A stretch of DNA of 64,000 nucleotides from Sulfurospirillum sp. (GCA_030491005.1 JAKZMJ010000002.1:62001-126000); one strand, 5' to 3'; counted from the first letter of the stretch, positions 1-7,967 are shown. Notes: a model not told the origin generated them from the letters alone. A program made the numbers and translations.

Positions 1-354
1 TTTTTGTTCTTGTGGGACTCTATTTATATCAAATGCTTTTAGAGTTCTATAGATATTACTTCTATTTGCATTTGGGATAATATCAACCATTGTATCTGTT
101 AAGTCATCTAGCTCCATCCAAGTCATTGTCCTAACTACTTTTATTAACTCTTTTTCTAAAGATGTTAAAGTTGTTTTTATATTATGTGGTCTTGAACTTT
201 TATCTTCAATAAAATCCCTATCTTTCCATTTAGAGATAGTTTTAATATTTAGATTATAATTATTTGCTAATTCAACATTTGTTAAATTAGATTTCTGTAT
301 TATTTCTCTTATGTGCTGGTTTGCTCTAGCATTAGAGTGATAGGTTTGTGACAT
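1..354 (-). CDS. IS481-type transposase, N-terminal part (partial at window edge)
   Basis: The ATG is at 354-352 and the frame runs off the window. The protein matches the N-terminal third of the two complete copies, with one visible change (NQHIREII preceded by A instead of T). It has a helix-turn-helix region (NVELANSYNLNIKTISKWK-like) that would bind the element ends. The catalytic rve/integrase DDE core lies outside the window. The sequence gives no reason to call it inactive. Confidence 0.9.
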   Translation of the reverse strand, partial: MSQTYHSNARANQHIREIIQKSNLTNVELANNYNLNIKTISKWKDRDFIEDKSSRPHNIKTTLTSLEKELIKVVRTMTWMELDDLTDTMVDIIPNANRSNIYRTLKAFDINRVPQEQK

Positions 355-457
355 ATTTTAAATCCTTATGTGTTGTAAAGATTTTACACTTATGTTGTTT
401 AATCTATCACTTTCTTATTTATGAAACTAGGCAACCATAACGTGGTGAAACTGGACA
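1..457 (-). mobile_element. IS481-type element, copy A (cut by window edge)
   Basis: This is the right-hand part of the 1092-bp element that is complete at 59764-60855 and 62787-63878. Its right terminal inverted repeat (GTGGTGAAACTGGACA) ends at 457. The left end lies outside the window, about 635 bp before position 1. The DNA right of it is a fragment of aat, so this copy interrupts or borders that gene. No target duplication can be checked because the left flank is not visible. Confidence 0.9.
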
Positions 458-626
458 GAAAATTAGTTGCAGGAGGATATGGTATTAATATTGGAAATAT
501 TTTTTGTGGTGAATCAATGTTTTCAAAAAAAACAGATGCCTCTAAAGTTGCCTTATATTATTTAGTAAAAAGATTAAAGAAAAATGGTTTTAAACTAATG
601 GATTGTCAAGTTCCATCTAAGCATTT
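458..626 (+). pseudogene. aat: aat fragment (leucyl/phenylalanyl-tRNA--protein transferase), central part only
   Basis: The frame reads from the IS481 end into LVAGGYGINIG, FCGESMFSKK, ASKVALYYLVKRL and LMDCQVPSKH. These are the core blocks of the Aat transferase, which adds Leu or Phe to proteins with N-terminal Arg or Lys for N-end-rule degradation. Only about 56 codons remain. The N-terminal part (roughly 80-100 residues) and the C-terminal part (roughly 50) are missing, and both edges are IS ends (457/458 and 626/627). The gene is therefore destroyed here. The missing pieces are not elsewhere in the window. Confidence 0.85.
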
Positions 627-2174
627 CAGCAATTCTAACCCAAAAATAAAACTACATAATATATCCTTTCATATCTACATTCTCTTCGGTCTGGCGAGCA
701 ATAAGTATATATTCCAACATTTTATTAAAGCTTTTAAAATTAAACATTGTTGTTAAAAAATTAATACCTACAAAGAACTCTTCTCTGTTACCAATATTAT
801 CACGAAGTTCCATATATAAATCATCATCAAGTTCTTGTACTGTATGAAATAAGAAAGCTAATATATTAAGGCTACAAAGTGTTTTAGATAGATTTTCTTT
901 TCCATGACCAAAGTTGTGATCTAAATGATAGCCTTTAGTTTTTAAAGTATTGTTATTTTCATTTTCGATTTTCCATCTACTTCGTCCTGCTGTTGCTATA
1001 TCTATAACATTATTTACATTCAAAGATATATCAGTAACAAAGCTATTATGATATAGTTTCTTACCCGTAGCATTAGTAACTATAACTTCACACCAGTTTA
1101 CTTCTTGTGGTGGATGTTGTGTATCTCCTTGTGGATTTTTAATTGCTAAATTATTAATATAGTTATATGTAAAAATTTGCTTTTTACCATTAATCATTTT
1201 GGATATTATTTTTGTATCAATAGTATTTAGATTTTTTATCATTTCTATTTGTTCATATAAGTATTTATGTGATGTTGGTTTAGCTACAAATATATATGAA
1301 TGGCTCTTATCTAATACTTTTTTTATCATAGGTTCTCTTGAATATAAATCATCACCTAAAATAATAAGTTTTTTATTAGTTGGATTATTAAAACTATCTA
1401 GCCATCTTTTAGAAGCATTTACTTCACAATCTTGTTTATCTTTACCATCATTATTTGATATAAACTCTTGCATCAGTGGTATAACTTTTTTTATATCAGG
1501 ATGTACTATTGTTGGAGTTATAACACTATGATAGTAATGTACTTCACCTGTATCACTATTAGTTTTACTTTGACAACATTTACAAGATATATTTTTACTT
1601 GAATGATAATGAGTACCATCTAATGCTACAAGCATATAATCATCTTTAAAATAAAATTTATCTAATATTCCTATATCTCTTAACTTAACAAGTATTATTT
1701 CATATACTTTTTTAAAACTATTGGGTGTTATTTTATCCAACATGTTTCGTATATGATTATCACTTGGTATATCAGATATTCCAAACATAGTTTGTGCATT
1801 ACTGATACCTTTTCTTGTATCAATATCCCTTTGAAAACTTAAGCAAGATTTATTTTGAAAATAAAATACACTAAATGCTGATAATATAATATCTTTTAAA
1901 CTATAAACTAGATTTGTTCTTTGTTTTCTAGTATCTTCTACATTTGATATATTATCTGTAAATGATTCTATTAAAAAATCGAAAATATTTGTCTGTCTCA
2001 TTTGTTTAAACACTCCTGTTTATGGGCTTTTATAGGATATATTATAGCTAAAGTTAGGTATTAAAAAGCTTGATAAAGCCTTTAAATAAAGGGTTTTAGT
2101 GAATTTGCTTAGTAGTGATTTTTGATATTATTTTGGAAGATTTTAGCTATATAAATTTTCACTTAGAATTGCTG
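627..2174 (-). mobile_element. ISNCY-type element, copy 1 (complete, 1548 bp)
   Basis: The ends carry the inverted repeat CAGCAATTCTAA: left at 627, and at 2174 as its complement after GTGAAAATT-type sequence. Copy 4 (10115-11662) has the same length and nearly the same sequence. The transposase 5' side is at 2174. No 9-bp target duplication is visible: the right flank is ATAGATTTT and the left flank TAAGCATTT. One flank was therefore replaced, probably by deletion or recombination into the aat scrap. The 2174 end lies exactly 17 bp from the TTGACA box of the brnT promoter. Confidence 0.88.
652..2013 (-). CDS. ISNCY-type DDE transposase (453 aa, intact)
   Basis: This is a DDE transposase of the group usually annotated ISNCY. 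The first Asp is in LVALDGTHYHSS, followed by a Cys cluster (CKCCQS), the second Asp in LIILGDDLYSRE, and the late Glu in SRWKIENENNNTLKTKGYHLDHNFGHG, which is typical of this group. The gene starts with ATG behind AGGAG. It differs from copy 4 at only a few residues, for example K/N and N/T near residues 317 and 409. The reading frame is complete, so it could supply transposase to the truncated copies in trans. Confidence 0.88.
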   Translation of the reverse strand: MFKQMRQTNIFDFLIESFTDNISNVEDTRKQRTNLVYSLKDIILSAFSVFYFQNKSCLSFQRDIDTRKGISNAQTMFGISDIPSDNHIRNMLDKITPNSFKKVYEIILVKLRDIGILDKFYFKDDYMLVALDGTHYHSSKNISCKCCQSKTNSDTGEVHYYHSVITPTIVHPDIKKVIPLMQEFISNNDGKDKQDCEVNASKRWLDSFNNPTNKKLIILGDDLYSREPMIKKVLDKSHSYIFVAKPTSHKYLYEQIEMIKNLNTIDTKIISKMINGKKQIFTYNYINNLAIKNPQGDTQHPPQEVNWCEVIVTNATGKKLYHNSFVTDISLNVNNVIDIATAGRSRWKIENENNNTLKTKGYHLDHNFGHGKENLSKTLCSLNILAFLFHTVQELDDDLYMELRDNIGNREEFFVGINFLTTMFNFKSFNKMLEYILIARQTEENVDMKGYIM

Positions 2175-2190
2175 ATAGATTTTAAACTAT

Positions 2191-2221
2191 ATTGACAATG
2201 TCAATACATTTATGATAAAAT
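2191..2221 (+). promoter_or_regulatory. brnTA promoter with palindromic operator
   Basis: TTGACA lies at 2192-2197 and TAAAAT at 2216-2221, with an 18-bp spacer. A perfect 7-bp-arm palindrome, ATTGACA-A-TGTCAAT, covers 2191-2205 and so overlaps the -35 box. BrnA antitoxins are known to bind their own promoter, so this is a good operator candidate. The -10 box ends only 6 bp before the brnT ATG, which implies transcription starts at or very near the start codon. Confidence 0.7.
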
Positions 2222-2227
2222 ATTAGT

Positions 2228-2512
2228 ATGAAATTCGAATGGAATGAAGATAAAAATAAGTTAAATATAAAAAAGCATGGCATATCATTTGAGGAAGCTT
2301 TAGAGGTATTTGATGACCCACTACAAATATCTAAATTAGATAAAAGATTTTCGTATTTTGAAGAAAGATGGATTACTCTTGGCTTAACAAATAAACAAAA
2401 AGTTTTAGTCGTTGCAAATTTATTTTTTTCAGATGAAGGCGAAGAAATAATTAGAATAATTTCTGCTAGAAAAGCAAATAAAATAGAAAGGCAAAGTTAT
2501 GAAAAATGTTGA
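2228..2512 (+). CDS. brnT: BrnT-type ribonuclease toxin
   Basis: The 94-residue protein opens with KFEWNEDKNKLNIKKHGISFEEA, has VFDDP near residue 30, and ends in the IIRIISARKA block. Together these are the signature of BrnT (DUF497), a RelE-fold toxin that cleaves RNA and arrests growth. The stop TGA overlaps the start of brnA by 14 bp, giving the usual toxin-first brnTA order. No ribosome binding site lies between the -10 box and the ATG, so the message may be leaderless. The gene sits 53 bp from the end of an insertion sequence, in keeping with a mobile module. Confidence 0.88.
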   Translation: MKFEWNEDKNKLNIKKHGISFEEALEVFDDPLQISKLDKRFSYFEERWITLGLTNKQKVLVVANLFFSDEGEEIIRIISARKANKIERQSYEKC

Positions 2513-2738
2513 GCAAAGAGCAAAATATGATAATTTTGAATTAAAAGATCATTATGATTTTAAAGGTGGAGTACGAGGTAGATTTTATAAGCCAAAAAAA
2601 GTACCTACAACTATGAGATTAGATAACGATATTTTACTTTTTTTAAAAAAAGAAGCAAGTGAAAAAAAGATAGCGTACCAAACACTTATAAATACTTTAT
2701 TAAGAGAACATATGCAAGTTGCAGGACTTAAGAAGTAA
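2499..2738 (+). CDS. brnA: BrnA-type antitoxin
   Basis: The 79-residue protein has a ribbon-helix-helix C-terminal half (PTTMRLDNDILLFLKKEA, then a second helix ending LLREHMQ). This is typical of BrnA/CopG antitoxins that dimerise, bind the toxin and repress the operon. The N-terminal part (DHYDFKGGVRGRFY) is the usual toxin-contact segment. Its ATG lies inside the 3' end of brnT, so translation is probably coupled. Confidence 0.85.
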   Translation: MKNVEQRAKYDNFELKDHYDFKGGVRGRFYKPKKVPTTMRLDNDILLFLKKEASEKKIAYQTLINTLLREHMQVAGLKK

Positions 2739-2801
2739 AAAACTCATTTTCAATATTTAAATATATCATATATTTTAGTTGCATAAAAATTAGACAAAAG
2801 T

Positions 2802-3101
2802 TCATTCTACAGAAGGAATACCAGTACAACAGCTTTTTTGTAGTTCATCTAAAACAGCTTGAAGTACATCAAAGTTTGCAATACAGTTTAAAATTCTTCC
2901 CTCTCTTTTTTGACTAATTAATCCTACATTTGTTAATTTTGCTATATGATGGGAAAGAGTTGAAGCAGGTATTTTTAAATAATCTTGAATCAAACCAACG
3001 CGAACTCCTTTAAGTCCTACTTTAATTAAAAACATATATATTCTTAATCGTGTAACATTTCCAAGTTCTGCTAAATATTGTGCTAATTTTTCTTCTGTCA
3101 T
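2802..3101 (-). CDS. ArsR-family transcriptional regulator
   Basis: A winged helix-turn-helix of about 99 residues starts MTEEKLAQYLAELGN. The recognition helix is PASTLSHHIAKLTNVGLI and the wing is KREGRILN. I take the ATG at 3101 because AGAAAG precedes it; the longer frame starts on TTG without a good site. The C-terminus holds a Cys pair (SCCTG) that could bind As(III) or another thiophilic metal. It lies just downstream of an ArsP-like permease on the same strand and probably represses that operon. Confidence 0.82.
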   Translation of the reverse strand: MTEEKLAQYLAELGNVTRLRIYMFLIKVGLKGVRVGLIQDYLKIPASTLSHHIAKLTNVGLISQKREGRILNCIANFDVLQAVLDELQKSCCTGIPSVE

Positions 3102-3156
3102 AATATACTTTCTGTTTTTATTTACTATTCTAACTAAAAAGAAATAAAACAATTAT

Positions 3157-4137
3157 TTAAAAAAAGATATTAATTAAATATCCACACCCAATAGCCATTA
3201 AAAATACACTTGCTAAAAAAAATACAATTAGTTGCCAATGAAATATTCTTTTTAATAAAATAATTTCAGGAATACTAGCACCAGTTGCACCTATTGTTAA
3301 AGATAAAAGTGCACCCATACTAATACCTGAATTTAATAACTCAGGTGCAATTCCTATCATAGTTGTAGCTCTCATATATAAAGGAATACCTAATACTGCT
3401 GAAAATGGAACTGCAAAGATATTATCTTTATTTGCATATTCTAAGATAATATCTTTAGGTAAAAATCCATGTATCATAGCTCCAATTCCTACACCTATTG
3501 CAAAATATGGAATAAATGATACAAATTGTTGGAAGGTTTTTTTTGCGATTTGATTTATTATTTCTTTCTTAGATTTTTTTATTTTTACATTTTGATTTAT
3601 TCTTAAAAAATTGTTTTTTGTATTTGCTTGTAAATTGTTTACTTTTATATTCTTAATAGTAAACTTTGCTTCATCATCACAACAAGTATCAAAAATCACA
3701 TCAAGTTTTATAAACCTATCAAATTTATACTTTTCTAAAATATATCCTGCAAACAATGATAAGCTAATAGCTATTAAAGCATACAATAAGGTTATCTTTA
3801 AATCAAAAGTTATAAGCAATAAAGTTATCATCATAGGATTTAAAATAGGAGAAGTAAATAAAAAAGTCATAACTGGACCAAATCCTGCTTTTGCTTTTAA
3901 TAATCCAATAGTAAATGGAATAGTAGAACAAGAACAAAAAGGTGATAAACTACCAAAAAGACTTGCAGTTAAGTATCCTTTCTTTTTTGAAGATAATAAT
4001 TCTTTAATTTTATTTGGATCAATATAATAATTCATTAATTCAACAAAAAAACTAATCAATAAAAATAAAACACTTAATTCCATAAATACAAATACAAAAA
4101 AACTTATACTTTCTTCTAATTTTTCTTCAAAGTTCAT
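3157..4137 (-). CDS. ArsP-like permease (PF03773 family)
   Basis: The 326-residue membrane protein has about eight hydrophobic segments and the Cys motif SPFCSCSTIPF near residue 70, as in ArsP. Campylobacter ArsP exports trivalent organoarsenicals. A cytoplasmic loop holds CCDDEAKF near residue 150 and a Lys-rich stretch, which could be a metal-sensing or binding loop. It sits 56 bp upstream of the arsR-type gene on the same strand. The substrate is inferred from the family and the regulator; a general UPF0718 permease is the alternative. Confidence 0.8.
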   Translation of the reverse strand: MNFEEKLEESISFFVFVFMELSVLFLLISFFVELMNYYIDPNKIKELLSSKKKGYLTASLFGSLSPFCSCSTIPFTIGLLKAKAGFGPVMTFLFTSPILNPMMITLLLITFDLKITLLYALIAISLSLFAGYILEKYKFDRFIKLDVIFDTCCDDEAKFTIKNIKVNNLQANTKNNFLRINQNVKIKKSKKEIINQIAKKTFQQFVSFIPYFAIGVGIGAMIHGFLPKDIILEYANKDNIFAVPFSAVLGIPLYMRATTMIGIAPELLNSGISMGALLSLTIGATGASIPEIILLKRIFHWQLIVFFLASVFLMAIGCGYLINIFF

Positions 4138-4306
4138 CTCAATCCTTTATTTTATATTTCTAGTAGTATAGAATTATTTATCTTAATATTTTCTTATTTT
4201 CTTGGATAATATAAGAAAACTCTATTTTTACTAGTTAAATTGATATATTTTAAGTTTATTTTGCTACTATGCTTGTGTAAGTTATCTTAAAGGAGTCAAA
4301 CTTAAA

Positions 4307-4366
4307 ATGAAATATTGTTCCTATTGGTACAAGTCTAACAATACAGAGGTAAGATGGATTTTTTAA
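4307..4366 (+). CDS. Candidate 19-residue leader peptide overlapping the CNNM gene
   Basis: AAAGGAG at 4289-4295 is followed by an ATG at 4307 and a frame reading MKYCSYWYKSNNTEVRWIF, then TAA. The frame overlaps the first codons of the CNNM gene, whose ATG is at 4354 in another frame. Its site is stronger than that of the main gene. The layout suggests translational coupling or a regulatory leader. It could also be the remnant of a small gene. No function is claimed. Confidence 0.4.
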   Translation: MKYCSYWYKSNNTEVRWIF

Positions 4367-5439
4367 TTTTATTATTTTTTGTTGTCATTGGTATTTCTTT
4401 TTTATGTTCAATTTTAGAATCAACTTTACTCTCAACAAATATGGCTTATGTTTCTGTATTAGAAGAAAAAAATCCATCTGTTGGTAACTTATTAAAAAAA
4501 ATCAAAGTAAATATCGATAAATCAATTGCATCTATTTTAATCTTAAATACAATTGCAAATACTTTAGGTGCTACAGCTATTGGAGTACAAGCACAAAATG
4601 TATTTGATGGTGATAAAACTTTAGTTATGACTATTTCTATTATTCTTACATTTTTAATTTTATTTGTAGCTGAAATTATTCCTAAAACTATTGGTGCAAT
4701 TTATTGGAAAACCTTAGCACCTTATGCAGCAAGGGTAATTAATGTTTTTATATTTATAACTTATCCAATTATTATAATAACTCAATTTGTAACTCAAAAG
4801 ATATCTGCGAATAGTGATAACAGTGATGCCATTACAAGAGAAGAGTTAATTCACTCTACACTATTAAGCGAAGAAGAAGGAATTATTGGAGATTTAGAAT
4901 CAGATATTATTGAAAATACTTTAGGTTTACATAGTATAAAAATACATGAGATATTAACTCCTAGGTCTGTTATGTATGCTGTTGATAAAAAAACAATAAT
5001 AAAAGATATACTTGAAGATGAAAGAACTTATAAATTTTCAAGAGTTCCAATATATGATAAAACAATTGATAATATAATAGGTATAATTCTTACTAAACAA
5101 TTATTTAAACAAGCAATAAAAGATAAAGAAAGCACACTTGAATCTATAATGATGCCAGTGTTTTCATTAAATGAAAATATTCCTGTCTCAAAAGCTCTAA
5201 ATATGTTTATACAGAAAAAAGAACATATGTTTATAGTTTTTGATTCATACGATCAAACAGAAGGTCTTGTTACACTTGAAGATTGTATTGAAACTTTATT
5301 AGGGCTTGAAATAATGGATGAATCTGATACAATAGATGATATGAGAACATTAGCCTTAAGTAAAATGAAAGAAAAAAGAAAAAAAGAAAAAGAAAAAGAA
5401 AAAGCTAATAAAATTAAAATTAAGACTAAAATCAAATAA
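4354..5439 (+). CDS. CNNM/CorC-type (UPF0053) transporter with CBS domains
   Basis: Residues 1-150 form a DUF21/CNNM membrane domain: hydrophobic segments, LNTIANTLGATAIG and VAEIIPKTIG. They are followed by a CBS pair from about residue 200 to 330 (ILTPRSVMYAV, FSRVPIY, IGIILTK, EGLVTLEDCIETLLG). The family moves Mg2+ or Co2+, or handles Na+/Mg2+ exchange. The last 35 residues are a highly charged Lys/Glu tail that would stay in the cytoplasm. The carbonic anhydrase gene starts 14 bp downstream and is probably co-transcribed. Confidence 0.85.
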   Translation: MDFLILLFFVVIGISFLCSILESTLLSTNMAYVSVLEEKNPSVGNLLKKIKVNIDKSIASILILNTIANTLGATAIGVQAQNVFDGDKTLVMTISIILTFLILFVAEIIPKTIGAIYWKTLAPYAARVINVFIFITYPIIIITQFVTQKISANSDNSDAITREELIHSTLLSEEEGIIGDLESDIIENTLGLHSIKIHEILTPRSVMYAVDKKTIIKDILEDERTYKFSRVPIYDKTIDNIIGIILTKQLFKQAIKDKESTLESIMMPVFSLNENIPVSKALNMFIQKKEHMFIVFDSYDQTEGLVTLEDCIETLLGLEIMDESDTIDDMRTLALSKMKEKRKKEKEKEKANKIKIKTKIK

Positions 5440-5453
5440 GTAAAGGAAATAAA

Positions 5454-6212
5454 ATGAGTTCAAAAAATACGATGATTGCTATTTTTGCTGTGTTTGTAAT
5501 AGCATTAATGTTAAGTCCTAATAAAGAAGAAAAGCAAGGAGCTCCTTGGTCTTATACTGAAGACTTAGGTCCACAACACTGGTCAACTTTAGATGAAAAA
5601 TATTCAATGTGTTCTAATGGACTTGCTCAATCTCCCATTAATATAACAAATACTATACAATCAAACTTACCGCAAATGGTTTTAAAAAATACGACAAAAG
5701 CTAGTAATTTTGAAAATAATGGTCATACAATTCAAGTTAGTTTTAAGAAAGGCAATACTTTAAGCTTAAATAATAAAACATATACACTAAAACAAATGCA
5801 TTTTCATACACCAAGTGAAAATCAAATAAATTCAAAATCATATCCTATGGAAGCACATTTAGTTCATTCTTCTAAAAAAGGTGAATTGCTTGTACTTGCT
5901 TTAATGTTTGAATATGGTGAAGAAAATATAATGATTAATCAATTATTAAGGAACTTGCCAAAAATACAAAATGATAACTATAAATTAAAATCTGATATTT
6001 ATGTATATAAAATACTTCCCAAGAATAAAGGCTATTATAGTTTTACTGGTTCCTTAACAACTCCACCTTGTAGCGAAGGTGTAACTTGGTTAGTCTTAAA
6101 AGATACTGTTAATATTTCAAAAAGCCAATTAAAAGATTTTGAAGAAGTAATGCAAATAAATAATAGACCATTACAAAAAATTAATTCAAGATATATTTTA
6201 GAACTTTTCTAA
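5454..6212 (+). CDS. Alpha-class carbonic anhydrase, exported
   Basis: The enzyme converts CO2 and water to bicarbonate and a proton. The zinc ligands are visible as H116 and H118 (in MHFHTPSEN) and H135 (in EAHLVH). QSPINI near residue 62 and LTTPPCSEGVTW near residue 203 are family blocks. Residues 5-20 form a hydrophobic export signal or anchor, so the enzyme acts in the periplasm. AAAGGAAATAAA precedes the ATG. Two Cys (in YSMCSN and PPCSEG) can form the disulfide known in bacterial alpha enzymes. Length (252) is normal. Confidence 0.93.
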   Translation: MSSKNTMIAIFAVFVIALMLSPNKEEKQGAPWSYTEDLGPQHWSTLDEKYSMCSNGLAQSPINITNTIQSNLPQMVLKNTTKASNFENNGHTIQVSFKKGNTLSLNNKTYTLKQMHFHTPSENQINSKSYPMEAHLVHSSKKGELLVLALMFEYGEENIMINQLLRNLPKIQNDNYKLKSDIYVYKILPKNKGYYSFTGSLTTPPCSEGVTWLVLKDTVNISKSQLKDFEEVMQINNRPLQKINSRYILELF

Positions 6213-6291
6213 AATATATCTTGAACAATATAATAAAGGTATAGTTAAATTTATTTCTTATTATGCCTTTGAGTGTAAAATAAAGCTCCCA

Positions 6292-6921
6292 CTAGGTTTT
6301 ATTAGTTGTTGATAATAAAATACCAAAACTTATAAAAATACCTCCAGTTACTTTATTAAACAACCTTGCACGACCTTTTTGTAAAAACCAATTTGATGAC
6401 TTATGACCCAAATATATATAGAAAAGTAACCAAGACAATTCTAAAACAGCAAAGGTGCTTACAAAAATAATATACTGATTTAATAAAGAAGTATCTGGAT
6501 TTATAAATTGTGGAAATAATGCGATAAAAAATATAATTGCTTTTGGATTACTAGCCCCAACTATAAAACCACTTATAAATGATGACAATTTATCTTTTTT
6601 ACTTATATCTTTCTTTTTTTCAAAATGGTAATTTTGTTGTTTAGATGTCCAAGATTTATAACCCAAATAAATTAAATATAATGCACCTGCATATTTAATG
6701 ATAGTAAATATAAGTTCTGATGATGCTATGATAATACCAAGTCCTGTAAAAGATAAAGTCATAATACTAATTATAGCAATTAAACTACCAAAGGCACTAT
6801 ATATTGCATAATTATATCCTTGACTTGCCGATTTTGTGACACAAAGTAATATACTAGGTCCTGGAGATGCTGTGAGTATCATAACTGCTATTGTATAATA
6901 TATCCAAAGTTGAAGTTCCAT
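6292..6921 (-). CDS. LysE/RhtB-family amino-acid exporter
   Basis: The 209-residue membrane protein has the family start region (ASPGPSILLCVTKSASQGYNYAI) and GASNPKAIIFFIALFPQF near residue 125. There are five to six hydrophobic segments, as is usual for RhtB-type exporters of amino acids such as homoserine, threonine or lysine. The substrate cannot be read from the sequence. The gene converges on the carbonic anhydrase gene. A start at 6921 follows an AAAAGGAT-type site. Confidence 0.87.
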   Translation of the reverse strand: MELQLWIYYTIAVMILTASPGPSILLCVTKSASQGYNYAIYSAFGSLIAIISIMTLSFTGLGIIIASSELIFTIIKYAGALYLIYLGYKSWTSKQQNYHFEKKKDISKKDKLSSFISGFIVGASNPKAIIFFIALFPQFINPDTSLLNQYIIFVSTFAVLELSWLLFYIYLGHKSSNWFLQKGRARLFNKVTGGIFISFGILLSTTNKT

Positions 6922-7099
6922 TTTTATCCTTTTAATTTACTATACTTTAAATACTTTTATTAAAAAGTATTTGTAAATTTAAATAAAATCTTGTAATTTA
7001 TTTTTATTAAAAAGCTTGAATTTGATTTCAATAATTATAATTTAATAGTTAAAATGATTAATTTTGTAAATATATTATAGATAGTCTACAAGTACTATA

Positions 7100-7176
7100 T
7101 GGTATCAAGAGAGAGACTTGAACTCTCGACCTCCGGCTTATGAGACCAGCGCTCTAGCCAGCTGAGCTACCTTGAT
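7100..7176 (-). tRNA. tRNA with CAU anticodon (elongator Met, or Ile2)
   Basis: The complement folds as a cloverleaf: acceptor ATCAAGG/TCTTGAT, D arm GCTC...GAGC, anticodon stem CTGGT/GCCGG with loop CTCATAA (anticodon CAU), and T arm GAGAG/CTCTC. CCA is encoded (TGG at 7100-7102). A CAU anticodon serves Met, or Ile when C34 is modified to lysidine, and sequence alone does not settle which. It is the last of three tRNAs transcribed from one promoter. Confidence 0.93.
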
Positions 7177-7187
7177 ATAATAGTTTT

Positions 7188-7264
<77 letters not shown>

Positions 7265-7272
7265 AATTAATT

Positions 7273-7347
7273 TGGATGGGGTAGAAGGATTCGAACCTTC
7301 GAATAACGGCACCAAAAGCCGTTGCCTTACCACTTGGCGATACCCCA
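7273..7347 (-). tRNA. tRNA-Gln (UUG)
   Basis: The complement starts TGGGGTATCGCCAAG and ends in TACCCCA, T, CCA. The anticodon loop is CTTTTGG with anticodon UUG. The acceptor and D arm closely match bacterial tRNA-Gln. This is the first gene of the three-tRNA transcript; its 5' end is 15 bp from the -10 box at 7363-7368. Confidence 0.96.
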
Positions 7348-7362
7348 ATTATTTGAATGAGA

Positions 7363-7391
7363 ATTATAGCTAATTATTTTTTTTATGTCAA
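7363..7391 (-). promoter_or_regulatory. Consensus sigma-70 promoter of the tRNA cluster
   Basis: On the minus strand TTGACA (7391-7386) and TATAAT (7368-7363) are separated by exactly 17 bp, a perfect consensus promoter. The predicted start is a few bases before tRNA-Gln. Such strong -35 boxes are uncommon in Campylobacterota promoters and fit a stable-RNA gene. The left end of an ISNCY-type element sits exactly 17 bp upstream of the -35 box (gap 7392-7408). Confidence 0.85.
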
Positions 7392-7568
7392 GTTTGTCTA
7401 TAGTTCTTCAGCAATTCTAAGTGAAAATTTATATAGCTAAATCTTCCAAAATAATATCAAAAATCACTACTAAACAAATTCACTAAAACCCTTTATTTAA
7501 AGGCTTTATCAAGCTTTTTAATACCTAATTTTAGCTATAATATATCCTATAAAAGCCCATAAACAGGA

Positions 7569-7967
7569 GTGTTTAAACAAATGAGACAGACAAATATTTT
7601 CGATTTTTTAATAGAATCATTTACAGATAATATATCAAATGTAGAAGATACTAGAAAACAAAGAACAAATCTAGTTTATAGTTTAAAAGATATTATATTA
7701 TCAGCATTTAGTGTATTTTATTTTCAAAATAAATCTTGCTTAAGTTTTCAAAGGGATATTGATACAAGAAAAGGTATCAGTAATGCACAAACTATGTTTG
7801 GAATATCTGATATACCAAGTGATAATCATATACGAAACATGTTGGATAAAATAACACCCAATAGTTTCAAAAAAGTATATGAAATAATACTTGATAAGTT
7901 AAGAGATATAGGAATATTAGATAAAGAGACCACTGCACAGTATAATCCAATAAAGCAACCTATTTAA
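7569..7967 (+). pseudogene. ISNCY-type transposase, 5' fragment (copy 2)
   Basis: The first 119 residues match the complete transposase up to GILDK. The frame then runs into the IS5-type terminal repeat and stops after 13 foreign codons. The catalytic region is absent. It keeps the normal ribosome binding site (AGGAG) and promoter, so a short N-terminal peptide with possible DNA-binding ability might still be made. Confidence 0.88.

Noticed and set aside
421-756. A 111-codon frame covering IS481 end, aat fragment and ISNCY end
   Set aside because: It is a chance fusion across three unrelated pieces; only the middle part (458-626) is a real gene remnant.
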